64,000 bases of DNA from Chryseobacterium sp. SN22 (GCF_008329705.1 NZ_VTSX01000024.1:1-64000), one strand, 5' to 3'. Positions 44,265 to 53,916 are shown, counted from the stretch's first letter. A program made the numbers and translations. The notes: generated by a model from the sequence alone, not told the origin.

Positions 44265-45643
44265 TATCGGGCAGCCGTATCGGAGTCGTCTTTTTTGTCG
44301 TAAGATCTTGTAGGAGAAGCAACTTTAGTTATACTGACTTTGGTTTGCCTTAAGTTTTTGATGTTGCTTAAATTCTGCTCTTCAGGCTTCAACGCTTTGA
44401 TTTTCAAATTGTCAAAAGTAAAATCTTTCAGTTCGTACAAATCTGATTTTTCAACAGAGAAAGCGGTTTCGCAGGTGATGTCGATATTTTTTAAAGTGAT
44501 GTTATTGGCCATCCCGGTTCCCGGTCTTTCCTCGCCCTTCAGATCAAAAAACTGGTTCCAGCCTTTTACATACAGGAATGTCTTTACGTTTCCTTTGATG
44601 TTTTCCACCGTTACATATTCATAGTGTTGCGGCGTATCGGGACGCATTTTCAGGTGCAGTAGCCTTGACGGGTCTTTCACAACGGCGTTGCGCAGAAGTA
44701 CGTTGTAATTGTGTACCGATTCGCTGCCGCAGGTGAGCACCGAATGACAGAATCCGAATGTATTGTCTTCAATCAGGATGTTCCTGTTTTCACCGTTGTC
44801 TGCATCGGCATCGGCTTTCGGACCTTTGCCGCCCTTCAAAGCAATGGCGTCGTCATTCACGGACATATAGCAGTTTTTAATCAGGAAATTCGTACACGCA
44901 TCAATGTCAACGGCATCGGTACTCGGTGCCTTTACCGGAGCTTTTGGTGCGAGGATCGTCAGATGTAATAATTTAACGAAATGAGATTTGTAATAATGCG
45001 TGCTCCAGAACGGCGAATTTTTCACGGTGATCCCTTCAATCTGAACATTTTTGGAATTGGAAACGTAGATAATTCTGGGTCTCATCTCATCCATATTGGT
45101 ACATTTGGGGTTCCACTCGCGTCTTTTCCAGAACGACTTCCAGAATCTCAATCCGTTGCCGTCAAGCGTTCCTTTTCCGGAGATGGTAAAACCGTCCAGT
45201 CCGTCCGCGTTAATCAGGGCCGGAAAATATTTTACGGTCTGGCCTTCCATTCTGGTGGTGACCACCGGAAAATCGTTGATGTCATCGCTTCCTTTTAATT
45301 TTGCACCGTTTTCCAGATATAAATGCGTTCCCTGCCTGAAGAATACTGAGCTGATCAGGAAAGTCCCCTTCGGTACGATAACGACACCGCCTCCGTTTTT
45401 CGCTGCCATGTCAATAATTTCCTGTAGCTTTTTGGTCTGAAGAACCGTACTGTCGTTCTTCATTCCGTTTTCCGTAACGATGTATTTTTTGCCTAATGCA
45501 TTGATGTCTGTCGGTTTGTTCTCCTTGAACCATTTCGGGATGGCTGTCCCGTCGGGAAATTTATCCTGGCTTCTCACTGCCGGTGAAAACAGCAATGTTA
45601 CAAGAACGGGAAATAAAATACGGGTGATCTTCTGAAACTTCAT
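44264..45643 (-). CDS. GH28 family glycoside hydrolase (rhamnogalacturonan or exo-galacturonan type)
   Basis: A 459-residue protein with signal peptide (to about VRSQ, residue 26) and parallel beta-helix. GH28 motifs are present in a variant form: STDAVDID (Asp243, Asp248), SVNDDAIALKGG (Asp264, Asp265), CHS at 299-301 instead of the usual GHG, and LLHLKMRP at the place of RIK. Family members with such motifs include rhamnogalacturonan hydrolases and galacturonohydrolases. First gene of the GH28-GH2-CE12 operon; a CAGGATGCCG box lies about 200 bp upstream. Confidence 0.9.
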   Translation of the reverse strand: MKFQKITRILFPVLVTLLFSPAVRSQDKFPDGTAIPKWFKENKPTDINALGKKYIVTENGMKNDSTVLQTKKLQEIIDMAAKNGGGVVIVPKGTFLISSVFFRQGTHLYLENGAKLKGSDDINDFPVVTTRMEGQTVKYFPALINADGLDGFTISGKGTLDGNGLRFWKSFWKRREWNPKCTNMDEMRPRIIYVSNSKNVQIEGITVKNSPFWSTHYYKSHFVKLLHLTILAPKAPVKAPSTDAVDIDACTNFLIKNCYMSVNDDAIALKGGKGPKADADADNGENRNILIEDNTFGFCHSVLTCGSESVHNYNVLLRNAVVKDPSRLLHLKMRPDTPQHYEYVTVENIKGNVKTFLYVKGWNQFFDLKGEERPGTGMANNITLKNIDITCETAFSVEKSDLYELKDFTFDNLKIKALKPEEQNLSNIKNLRQTKVSITKVASPTRSYDKKDDSDTAAR

Positions 45644-45843
45644 AATTCAACTTTTAGGTAAAGGCTGGCTTTCCGGACAGCTTTCAGCATATCTTGTTCA
45701 AAAGGATAAAATAAAGAAATATCATCCTGAAACCCTAATATCTTAACCTTTTTTTACGGAAAACCGGCAGAATATTTCATACAGCGGTAATTAAAATATT
45801 CTTTTCCTTCGTTTTTCATAAAAGTAGATATTTTAAAAGCCTG

Positions 45844-45863
45844 CGGCATCCTGCTCTTTCATG
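45844..45863 (-). promoter_or_regulatory. CAGGATGCCG box before the GH28-GH2-CE12 operon
   Basis: On the minus strand CATGAAAGAG precedes CAGGATGCCG, matching the ten-base layout of the susC box in the second unit and partly in the first. A further TTTCAGGATGAT lies closer to the gene at about 45728. The rest of the 45644-46139 gap holds a terminator and AT-rich DNA. Confidence 0.45.
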
Positions 45864-45940
45864 GGTTGAATGTGTATGGATTCAGAAGGATGGAACAGAA
45901 TTCTTATCGCTGTGTATTACGTTCCGGCACGGTAGGAGAC

Positions 45941-45974
45941 AAAAAAAAAGCAGCCTTTTAAAGACTGCTTTTTT
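45941..45974 (-). terminator. Rho-independent terminator after the pectate lyase gene
   Basis: AAAAAAGCAG (45944-45953) pairs with CTGCTTTTTT (45965-45974); on the minus strand a further run of T follows. It lies 165 bp after the lyase stop codon. Confidence 0.75.
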
Positions 45975-46139
45975 ACAAATATGAATGAATATTACGTTAT
46001 TTCAAAACAGACAACCTATTATCTGTTTGACTTTCAATTATTTTAAAACCAAACAGATAAACCTGACGGAATTGGATGGGAAACTTCCCTTCTTCCGTAT
46101 TCCCGCCTATCCATCTGACCGGTATTTTATATCATTTAC

Positions 46140-49136
46140 CTATTCAACCATCACCTTGAAACTGCTGTTCAGCTTTTCTCCTGAAACATGAAGGATGTAG
46201 CTTCCTGATGCTTTGACGGTATTTACCGGGAGGATAAAAGTACCGTCGCCCTCGCGTTTCAGTTTTTCCCGGATTATGGCTTTCCCGGTCATATCGGACA
46301 GCACCGCGTTCAGATCCGGCAGTTTATACCCGGGAAGGCTGATAAAGAGTTTGTCCTTCACAGGATTTGGGTATACCGCTCCGGCATTCCTGCTGATGCT
46401 GAATTCTTCATTGGCCAGCACGGCCTGGTTATACAGGGCGCTTACTTCTGACGGGGATAGGGCATAATTGTGCATCTTCAGCTCATCCAATGCGCCTCTG
46501 TAAGGTGCCGGTGCATTGGCCGCAGCCTGAAACTCCAGTTCACCGATATTGCCGAGGATCAGGCTGCTGGCTTCGCCGATGCCGGTGACTGCCGTTTCAT
46601 CGCCTTCCGTCGTTAAGGTTCCATTGGTATAGATCCTCATCTTATGAGCAGCAATATCCCTCATAATGGCAACATGGACCCAGCTTCCGGTGTAATAATT
46701 GGCGGCCGGGGAAGTAATTTCTTTCTTGGTAACATTGTCATCAATGGCGTACCTGAGCTGGCCGCCTTTGATTTCGATATTGAAACGTCTGCCGGTGGCT
46801 CCGGTGGCGGCATTGGCTGTAATGGAGCCTTTGCAGAGAAGGTATTGGCTTGCCGACGAAGAAGACGGCAGCAAAGCGGGGGCCGCTTTCATCCAGAAGG
46901 AAACCGTAAACGACTGGTTGTTGAAAAGGATCCGGTCATGATGCGGGATGCTTGCGATATATGGCGTATTGGGTGAAGTTCCCAGGTCCAGGGCGTAGTT
47001 TTCCTTTCCGGGAACCCTCACGCCGGAGTTGTCATACGCCGGATTCAATATTCCGTGGTTGGCGTAAACCGTGGCATCGGTAATCTGCGGGCCCGCGGAA
47101 GGTGTTTCCGAAAAAGGCCAGTGCCCCACCATTCCCGGCGTAGGAGCCCGGAAATTCCAGACGTCTCCGGTTACCGTTCCCAGCGCATTGGAAGCATCCA
47201 CCCGCCAGTAATAATCGGTTGCGGTACTGAGGTTGGTGAGCTGGTATGAAGGTGCCGCAGCATAAGGAACGGTAGCCATATTACTCAGATTCTGGGGGTC
47301 TGTCCCGAAATAGACCGAATAGGTGGTGGTATTGGCACTGCCGGTCCATTTCAAAAGCAGATTTCCGTTGCTGAGACCCACGGTATGGTTACCGTTTGCA
47401 GGCATTGGATTGCCCGCTTTCACGGGAGCAGACGGCACCGGCGGTGCCGTAACGGATGCATTGGCGGTATACACGGACGATTCGGAGCCCTTAACCGCTT
47501 TTACCCTGTAATAATACAGGGTATCCGGTGTCAGGCCGGTGTCATTATAGCTGGTGGTGTTGGCCGGTAATGCAGCAATTACGGTGAAAGCGGTACCGTT
47601 CGATGAACGTTCCAGGACATACCCGGTTTCGTCAGCCGCATTGTCGTTCCAGCTGACGGTCAGCGATCCGGACGGCGGGTTGCCTGCCGTAAGGGCATTG
47701 GTAAAGTTTACACCGGAGGGCGGAATGACGAAATCGGGAGCTGCCGTATCGGGAAGACTGTTGATGTAGACTTCAATATTCAGGTACGGAGGATGGCCGG
47801 TGCTGACAGCAAGGGCATCAAAAACATTGGGATCAAGACCGTTAGCGGTTTCCCACGCATCGGGCATGCCGTCATTGTCGGTATCCTGGGGAGGCGGTGC
47901 CCCGTAGACATGCCCTGCCCCGCCGTTGGTAAATCCGAACTGGGTGGCCAGGTCATTCTGTACGTAGACATAAGTGGCGGTTGTCCCTTTCGACATCACG
48001 TCCGAGATCATCAGCTGGTCTACCTGGTCACGTCTCGGATAGGAAGCTCCGGCACTTTCCACTATTTTATCGTATGCTGCCTGGGCCGTCAGCGACGGGT
48101 TTTTTAACGGGTAATCGTACGGGGCTGCCATGATAGCTGCAGGATCGCCTACCGGATAGCCCGTAAGATCCTGCGGTACCTGTGTGCCGTCCAGCAGTCC
48201 ATTTTTATTGTTATCGAAATAATTGCCGGCACCGTACAGGCTGAAGTTCGAGTTTCCCACACTGAACGGTGTTGCCACCGAAGCGTTGGTATTGGGCCCG
48301 CCGATGAAATAATTGTTGATGATGTTCGCAAAAGAGCTTCCTGCTGAATCTCCGCCCATGATATAGGCTTCCCCCGACTGGGTGTGGCCGTAGGTATTGC
48401 CATAGTTGCCCCAGTTGTAGACCACATTATTCACAAATTCATTGATTCCCTTGATTTTATTGTTCCGGGTTTTGTTGCAGATGTACAGGTTCCCGATCAG
48501 GCTTACCTTGCCGCCCGGAGGAGGCTGGATCAGCCCGCCCGCGGAATGGTTGTGGCGGTGCATGCCCTGCCCGATGATGGAGTTCTGGATGGTGATGTTA
48601 TCGGGGCTGGTCCCGTTGCCGTCCCAGTTGATGGAGAACACCTCATCGGTTCCCCAGGTGAAGGTCATGTGGTCGAAGATCATATTGGCTCCGTTGGCCA
48701 CGCCTGAGGCATCCTGGTTCTGGGAAGTTCCGCCGTACCGGATCCGGAGGTAGCGGGCAATCGTATTATTGGAGCCTGTGAAAGATACCCTCGGTCCCAG
48801 GAACACGATGCCTTCTCCCGGCGCCGTCTGCCCTGCAATGGTGGTATTGGCGGCTACCGCCACCACCGACTGTAAACTGACGATCCCGCCCACCCTGAAA
48901 ATAACAAACCGGCCCGGCTGGCTTACGGCATCACGGAACGAACCCGGCCCGCTGTCATTCAGGTTGGTCACCAGGTACACCTGCGGATTTGCCGCACCCC
49001 GTGCGCCTGTCGTATACCTCCCGAACCCGGAAGCTTCCGGAAAAGCCGGCGTCTGGGCGCTGACACCGGCAGAAGATAGCAGCAGCCCGCAAAACAGTGC
49101 CGCTGCCGGCTTACAACGTAAAGATTTTTTTACCAT
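46140..49136 (-). CDS. PL1-like pectate lyase with FnIII, LamG and type IX secretion domains
   Basis: A 998-residue multidomain exported protein. Signal peptide to about VSAQ (28); residues 30-410 are a parallel beta-helix pectate lyase (FPEASGFGRYTTGARG, LNDSGPGSFRDAVSQPGRFV, RVGGIVSLQS, HMTFTWGTDE). DTDNDGMPDAWE is a calcium-type linker. Two fibronectin III domains (about 480-680) and a LamG-type beta-sandwich (about 690-900, MVGHWPFSE) follow. The last 75 residues (VYPNPVKDKLFI ... GSYILHVSGEKL) are a type A T9SS sorting domain. It should be released or anchored at the cell surface to attack homogalacturonan. No partner gene is close; a CAGGAT direct repeat lies upstream. Confidence 0.88.
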   Translation of the reverse strand: MVKKSLRCKPAAALFCGLLLSSAGVSAQTPAFPEASGFGRYTTGARGAANPQVYLVTNLNDSGPGSFRDAVSQPGRFVIFRVGGIVSLQSVVAVAANTTIAGQTAPGEGIVFLGPRVSFTGSNNTIARYLRIRYGGTSQNQDASGVANGANMIFDHMTFTWGTDEVFSINWDGNGTSPDNITIQNSIIGQGMHRHNHSAGGLIQPPPGGKVSLIGNLYICNKTRNNKIKGINEFVNNVVYNWGNYGNTYGHTQSGEAYIMGGDSAGSSFANIINNYFIGGPNTNASVATPFSVGNSNFSLYGAGNYFDNNKNGLLDGTQVPQDLTGYPVGDPAAIMAAPYDYPLKNPSLTAQAAYDKIVESAGASYPRRDQVDQLMISDVMSKGTTATYVYVQNDLATQFGFTNGGAGHVYGAPPPQDTDNDGMPDAWETANGLDPNVFDALAVSTGHPPYLNIEVYINSLPDTAAPDFVIPPSGVNFTNALTAGNPPSGSLTVSWNDNAADETGYVLERSSNGTAFTVIAALPANTTSYNDTGLTPDTLYYYRVKAVKGSESSVYTANASVTAPPVPSAPVKAGNPMPANGNHTVGLSNGNLLLKWTGSANTTTYSVYFGTDPQNLSNMATVPYAAAPSYQLTNLSTATDYYWRVDASNALGTVTGDVWNFRAPTPGMVGHWPFSETPSAGPQITDATVYANHGILNPAYDNSGVRVPGKENYALDLGTSPNTPYIASIPHHDRILFNNQSFTVSFWMKAAPALLPSSSSASQYLLCKGSITANAATGATGRRFNIEIKGGQLRYAIDDNVTKKEITSPAANYYTGSWVHVAIMRDIAAHKMRIYTNGTLTTEGDETAVTGIGEASSLILGNIGELEFQAAANAPAPYRGALDELKMHNYALSPSEVSALYNQAVLANEEFSISRNAGAVYPNPVKDKLFISLPGYKLPDLNAVLSDMTGKAIIREKLKREGDGTFILPVNTVKASGSYILHVSGEKLNSSFKVMVE

Positions 49137-49183
49137 AAAATAGATTTTTGTGATGAACTAAATCTAGTCACAAACCCACACAG

Positions 49184-49203
49184 CCGCATCCTGCCCCGTC
49201 CTG
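49184..49203 (-). promoter_or_regulatory. Ten-bp direct repeat box before the pectate lyase gene
   Basis: On the minus strand CAGGACGGGG is followed directly by CAGGATGCGG, ten-base spacing as before susC, about 48 bp before the ATG. The rest of the 524-bp gap to the AraC-TPR gene shows an AGGTCG/CGACCT hairpin at 49579-49598 and no convincing gene. Confidence 0.55.
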
Positions 49204-49660
49204 TTGCCCTTTATGGGTCAGGCATTTATGGAATAAAAAGAATGGACGGAAGGATTTGAAAATGGAAGACCCATACTGAAATCCATCCATTCCGCCTGAG
49301 GTTTACTGCCAGACCTTTTGAAATGTTTTTCAGCTATAAAGTGTCGGTCCTGATATAATGAAACCTGCCTTCTAAACCTTTCGGTATAATAATATTGGGT
49401 TCGATGCGTAAATGGAGATATCTGCATCTTCTCCAGCAGAATTTGCAAACCAACGAAGAAATAAATTCTGATCTCTAAAAAGTTTAGTTTTAAAGAAAAC
49501 TGTAAAAGTGAGCTTTGCAATTCTTGTTTAATTAACCGAACCCAATCATCGATAAACTCTTTGAAGATCTGCTCGTCGAGGTCGCAAAAAACCGACCTTT
49601 TTTCTGAAATTCAGGCCGTTCATCTATTTGTATGTAAAAATGCGGTTTAAATCCGAAAAG

Positions 49661-51373
49661 TCAGCCGTCCTTGAGTTCCTGCTGTCTCTTTCTGATAAAA
49701 TCAATCGGCCTCATTCCGTTGATCTCCAGGAATTGTGAGGAGAACTTTTGACGGTTTGTCATTCCGCACTCCGCCGCAAGAGCGTCTATACTGTAGTTTA
49801 GGTATTTGCTATTTTCCAGAAGGAGGTTTGTCATATATCTTATCCGTAAGGCTTTCAGATACATCGGAAACGTCATCCCCCGGTGTACATTAAGCACATA
49901 CGACAGATGTGTCCGGTTACTCCCGATCATTTTTGCAACAATGGGAAGGGTAAGGTCACGGTGAAGGAACATTTTCCTTTCTTCAAAATCCTTCAGTTTA
50001 CCCAGTATATCATCAATGATTTCCGGGCTGTACAAACTTTTTTCCCGGCTATCTTCTGTATGGGTCTTTACAGCAGAGGACTGATCTTCAGATTCTTTTA
50101 ATTCTGTCAGCAGATTCCTGTATTTCACGTTGAGTTCCTTTTCTCTTTTCCGGGACCTCCCTATCATATAAGATAAAAAGATGATTCCTGTACCCACAGA
50201 GATGTAAATAAGAACAAGATCTTTATGATGTTTTTTCTCAAGCTGCTTCTTCTCCTCCATCAGGGTATCCGCATCATATTCACGGTGGATCTTTGATGAG
50301 AGCACCGCAAAATCAGCGTTGATCACTGAATCTGCCCTCAGCAGCTGCCCGGTATAATACAGCTGCCTCTCTTTATTCTCAGCCTCCTGTGCATCTTTGA
50401 TCAGATATTCATAATTAGACCGGATTTCAGGCGTCACAAACCAGAACTGGTTCACCAGGGAGTCTACTTTATTGAAATAATCAAGTGCATGCCTCCTGTC
50501 CCTTTTTAGCCAGTAAAGTTTTCCCATGTAAAAGTAAACGGTCGTCAAGGATGCATAATCCTTCTGCCTGCTTAATATATCCTTTGACGCTACAAAATAC
50601 TCCAGCGCCTCATTACTTCTTCCTTTTCTCAGCAGCTGCCCCCCTTTTCCCTTTCGAAAATAACCGAGCTCCAGCAATAATCCGCTGTTCTGGGGCAAGC
50701 GTTCCAGCCCTATATCAATAAGCGAGTCTTCCTTTTTATAAAGCTGTAAATTCTTATAGCATGTACTGAGCCTGTAAATGCTGTTAAAATAGCCCGCTTC
50801 ATTGTTAATCCTTATTTCAGGGGGCTGGGTATCTTTCATCTTTCTTTCGAAATAACCGGCCGCTTCTCTAAAGTGGAGCGCTGCCTCGCTGTAATATCCC
50901 AAATAACACTTTACCATTCCCAGATGATAAATGATTTTATTCTTAAGATAAAGGTCTTTTGAATTTTTTGAATATTTGAAGGCGGTCAGGTACTCTTCCA
51001 GAGCAGGTTTGTATTGGCTGCGGTTATAATAGTAGATAATACCTTTTCCCAGATAGGCTCTTGAAATCTGATCACAGTCGCCGGATTGCAGGGCTGAAAC
51101 AATGGCACTGTCGGCATACAACAACTTCCTCTCCGCCTTCCCACTATAATAAATGGCTTCTTCATAACCCCTGACCGTTTTTTTCAGGTTATGCTCCTTT
51201 TTTGCTTTTTTAATATACAGGTTTACAAAAACAAGGGCCCTTTCATCGTTTTCGGGATAGGCATCGAACAATGCAGAAATTTCTTTATAAGATCGTTTCG
51301 GGAACTGACAGCCCTCAATAAGACACCAAAACAGATTAAAGATCAGCAGTAAAATCTTTTTATTACAGTGCAT
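49661..51373 (-). CDS. Membrane-anchored AraC-family regulator with TPR sensor region
   Basis: A 570-residue protein. A hydrophobic N-terminus (6-20, possibly a lipobox ending in Cys22) leads to helical TPR-like repeats (about 60-370; YKPALEEYLTAFKYS, NEALEYFVASKDIL). One membrane helix follows (386-405, VLIYISVGTGIIFLSYMI), and the C-terminus is an AraC DNA-binding domain (470-565: LTLPIVAKMIGSNRTHLSYV, YSIDALAAECGMTNRQKFSS). A periplasmic TPR sensor thus acts directly on cytoplasmic DNA. It lies between the pectate lyase and the MauE/DUF6520 locus and could control either. AraC proteins contact sites one turn apart, which fits the ten-base boxes. Confidence 0.88.
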   Translation of the reverse strand: MHCNKKILLLIFNLFWCLIEGCQFPKRSYKEISALFDAYPENDERALVFVNLYIKKAKKEHNLKKTVRGYEEAIYYSGKAERKLLYADSAIVSALQSGDCDQISRAYLGKGIIYYYNRSQYKPALEEYLTAFKYSKNSKDLYLKNKIIYHLGMVKCYLGYYSEAALHFREAAGYFERKMKDTQPPEIRINNEAGYFNSIYRLSTCYKNLQLYKKEDSLIDIGLERLPQNSGLLLELGYFRKGKGGQLLRKGRSNEALEYFVASKDILSRQKDYASLTTVYFYMGKLYWLKRDRRHALDYFNKVDSLVNQFWFVTPEIRSNYEYLIKDAQEAENKERQLYYTGQLLRADSVINADFAVLSSKIHREYDADTLMEEKKQLEKKHHKDLVLIYISVGTGIIFLSYMIGRSRKREKELNVKYRNLLTELKESEDQSSAVKTHTEDSREKSLYSPEIIDDILGKLKDFEERKMFLHRDLTLPIVAKMIGSNRTHLSYVLNVHRGMTFPMYLKALRIRYMTNLLLENSKYLNYSIDALAAECGMTNRQKFSSQFLEINGMRPIDFIRKRQQELKDG

Positions 51374-51634
51374 AACGATGAGATATTTTCAAATTTAATT
51401 AAAAATCAACAATTAACACCCGTTTTACCCGGATAGTACCACATTTATTTTTAGCAATTGATTATCAATATAATAGGTGAAGAAAAACAGGGAACAATGG
51501 ACCAATTATTCCCACAAAAAGGACCTATCGTTACAGCATTTTCTTTTTTCGATGGCTGATCCCTGCTAATTTCGGTATCCGAATTCAAATTAATATCCGG
51601 CCGGGATAACTTTTTAAGTCAACAAAAAAACAGT

Positions 51635-51910
51635 ATGAAAAAGTATATCTTACTTTTAGGTCTGGCGGCTGTGCTTGGTATGCAGTCCTGTGATAGAGAA
51701 GAAACGTATCATGCAGGCCTGAACCATATCCCACACAAGATGGAAGGTTCAGATACCCGCCGGGCATCTGAAGCTGCAAATAAGATGAGGAACCAGACGG
51801 GCTCCCGGTCTCGGGACACCGGTAATGATGATGACGAACCCAAAAGGGATAAGCAGCACTGGAGGACCAGTAATGATCCGATCCGGAAAATCAGAGGTGA
51901 AATCAGATGA
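51635..51910 (+). CDS. Small hypothetical lipoprotein
   Basis: A 91-residue protein with lipoprotein signal LLGLAAVLGMQSC (lipidated Cys19), then a strongly polar, Asp/Arg/Lys-rich tail without predicted fold (DTGNDDDEPKRDKQHW). AAAAAACAG precedes the ATG. It is divergent from the AraC-TPR gene (261 bp between starts) and 181 bp before the MauE gene. I know no family. It may be a minor envelope part of the MauE/DUF6520 locus. Confidence 0.65.
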   Translation: MKKYILLLGLAAVLGMQSCDREETYHAGLNHIPHKMEGSDTRRASEAANKMRNQTGSRSRDTGNDDDEPKRDKQHWRTSNDPIRKIRGEIR

Positions 51911-52091
51911 AGGTTCCAGGTGGAAAATCATGCACTGGTTCCCAGCATAGGAAAGAAACGCACCGTAAGCAGGTGAAAACGAAAAACGGCCCGGCACAAT
52001 GGGCTCTATATCAAAGGGAGCATTTATGCCTGCCTATTGTAATACGAAGGTCAAATGGGATTTTAATCAGAAAAGGATAGAATAATAAGCA

Positions 52092-53594
52092 ATGAAAACC
52101 ATCAAATCAAGATTTACAGAATACACCGGCTATTTTTTCATCCTGCTGTTCTGTTACGCCAGCATCAGTAAGATTATGGATTTTGAAAATTTCCAGATAC
52201 AGATTGCCCAGTCGCCTCTTTTAAGTGCCTATGCGGTCCCGGTCAGCTATGGGATAGTGGTTCCGGAACTTATCACCTGTTTTCTCCTGGTTTTTCAGAA
52301 AACCAGATATGCCGGACTGTACGCCTCCTATATCCTGATGGTCCTGTTTACGGTCTATATTTACCTGATCCTTCATTACAGCGAATTTATTCCCTGTTCA
52401 TGCGGGGGAATTCTCGAAAAGATGGATTGGGATACCCATCTTGTATTCAATATCATCTGTATCCTGCTTGCTTCTATGCCGCTGCTGATGGCATATCACC
52501 GGACACTTTCCAGGATAAAGTCAGCGGCCTGCCTCCTGCTAACCGCTTTAATCTGCGCTGCCGGCATGTTTGCCCTGTACCGGCAGTCGGAAGATACAGT
52601 AACGAAAGACAATGGTTTCCAGAGAAGATTTTTACATCATCCGCTTTTAAAGGAAGGGACCCGTAACCTTGGGCTGAATTCATATTATATGGCAGGCTTC
52701 TGCCGGGATACCATGTATTTAGGGAATTATACCGCCCCGTTTACCATCACCAAGATCACAGGTTTATCGAATCCGGTACAGCAGAATGTACGACCGGACC
52801 GGACCGATATCACCTTCAGATCCCCTGTACTGGAAGTGGCTGACAGCATGACCTATCTATATGACGGGACGGTACCTGTGGTCTTTGCCGGAAAAACAGG
52901 GACCCCCTATCTCAGGGAACAGAATATAGGGAAAACCTATTTCAGGAAAATCAAAAGTATGGATCCAGATCATTTTGTGATCGCTGCCTATCACCGCCGG
53001 AAGCAGATCCAGGCTTTAGGAATCATTTCCAGAGGCAGCAAGGATTCGGTAAAGCTGAATCCCGGCCTGCTGGAGAAACAGAAGGACGGCTTTTTTGAAC
53101 CGGACGGGCAACTGAACTATGATGCTTTTACAGGAAAGGTGGCCTATGTCTATCATTACAAAAACCGGTTTGCCGTTACAGATAAGGATCTCAGATCAAA
53201 AACTGTTTTCAGGACTATTGATACGGCAGCAACACCGCATCTGGGCTTATCAGTCCTGCGCAACGGAAGCCGTAAACTGAACAACCCGATTGTGGTCAAC
53301 AAAAGATCCTATGCTTACAAAGGCGTCCTGTTCATAGAATCCGACCGTAAAGGAAAACTTGAAAAAGACCGCGGCAAAAAAGCGATTATCCTTGACCTCT
53401 ATTCGCTGCAGGAACAAAGGTACCTCGGGAGCCTCAGCATTCCAAACCGGCTGGAAAAGCGGCGGATACAATTTTCGGTTTATAATGACCGGCTGTATAT
53501 CATCATTGAAAATGAACTGATCAGATATCGTTTTGCGCAAAACATCCTTCAACATTTCATTTCAGGGGAAGCCGAAAACCTGAACAAAGAGTAG
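52092..53594 (+). CDS. MauE/DoxX-type redox membrane protein fused to a predicted beta-propeller
   Basis: A 500-residue protein. Residues 1-165 form about five membrane helices of the MauE type (YTGYFFILLFCYASISKIMD, VVPELITCFLLVFQKTRYAG) with the conserved vicinal thiols FIPCSCGG (Cys102, Cys104). MauE/DoxX proteins shuttle thiol-disulfide equivalents, as VKOR and DsbB do. The extracytoplasmic part (180-500) is beta-rich with propeller-like repeats (DHFVIAAYHRRKQIQALGII; AFTGKVAYVYHYKNRFAVTD; VVNKRSYAYKGVLFIE). The next gene, 23 bp on, codes for a four-cysteine peptide, which may be the client. The propeller call is by eye. Confidence 0.75.
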   Translation: MKTIKSRFTEYTGYFFILLFCYASISKIMDFENFQIQIAQSPLLSAYAVPVSYGIVVPELITCFLLVFQKTRYAGLYASYILMVLFTVYIYLILHYSEFIPCSCGGILEKMDWDTHLVFNIICILLASMPLLMAYHRTLSRIKSAACLLLTALICAAGMFALYRQSEDTVTKDNGFQRRFLHHPLLKEGTRNLGLNSYYMAGFCRDTMYLGNYTAPFTITKITGLSNPVQQNVRPDRTDITFRSPVLEVADSMTYLYDGTVPVVFAGKTGTPYLREQNIGKTYFRKIKSMDPDHFVIAAYHRRKQIQALGIISRGSKDSVKLNPGLLEKQKDGFFEPDGQLNYDAFTGKVAYVYHYKNRFAVTDKDLRSKTVFRTIDTAATPHLGLSVLRNGSRKLNNPIVVNKRSYAYKGVLFIESDRKGKLEKDRGKKAIILDLYSLQEQRYLGSLSIPNRLEKRRIQFSVYNDRLYIIIENELIRYRFAQNILQHFISGEAENLNKE

Positions 53595-53617
53595 GCACGC
53601 ACCACAAATTCATCATT

Positions 53618-53887
53618 ATGGAAAAAATGAGAAAAATCGCACTGCCCCTGGCCATCCTGCTTATCGGAGCCGGCAGTGCGTATGCTACCACCGTAGCATC
53701 ACAGTCAGCCAAAGCCGAAATCCCCGGCTGGAAAATCGATCCGGCAAACCCTGCAGCGCCGTGTGTAATGACAGAGCAGCAATGTACAACAGACAATACA
53801 GGAGTTGTATGTACGGTAAGCGATGCCTCCGGTGTCCAGAACCTTTACCAGACCGGATGCGAGCAGGAATTATTCAGAATTCCTTAA
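53618..53887 (+). CDS. DUF6520/NVEALA-like small exported cysteine peptide
   Basis: An 89-residue precursor with a signal-like start (MEKMRKIALPLAILLIGAGS, AYA) and a short polar body with four cysteines at 49, 56, 65 and 81 (PCVM, QQC, VVC, TGCE). The layout fits the DUF6520 family of small Bacteroidota proteins that occur beside MauE genes, function unknown. The even cysteine number and the thiol-redox neighbour suggest disulfides made on export. A start at 53627 (second Met) is also possible. A hairpin shared with the convergent S9 gene ends the unit. Confidence 0.7.
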   Translation: MEKMRKIALPLAILLIGAGSAYATTVASQSAKAEIPGWKIDPANPAAPCVMTEQQCTTDNTGVVCTVSDASGVQNLYQTGCEQELFRIP

Positions 53888-53916
53888 AGCAGGTCCAGGC
53901 ATTGAACCACAAAAAG

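Noticed and set aside
49218..49520. Open frame of 100 codons on the minus strand between the pectate lyase and AraC-TPR genes
   Set aside because: No signal, motif or recognisable family, odd amino-acid composition and no clear start context; I treat the gap as noncoding.
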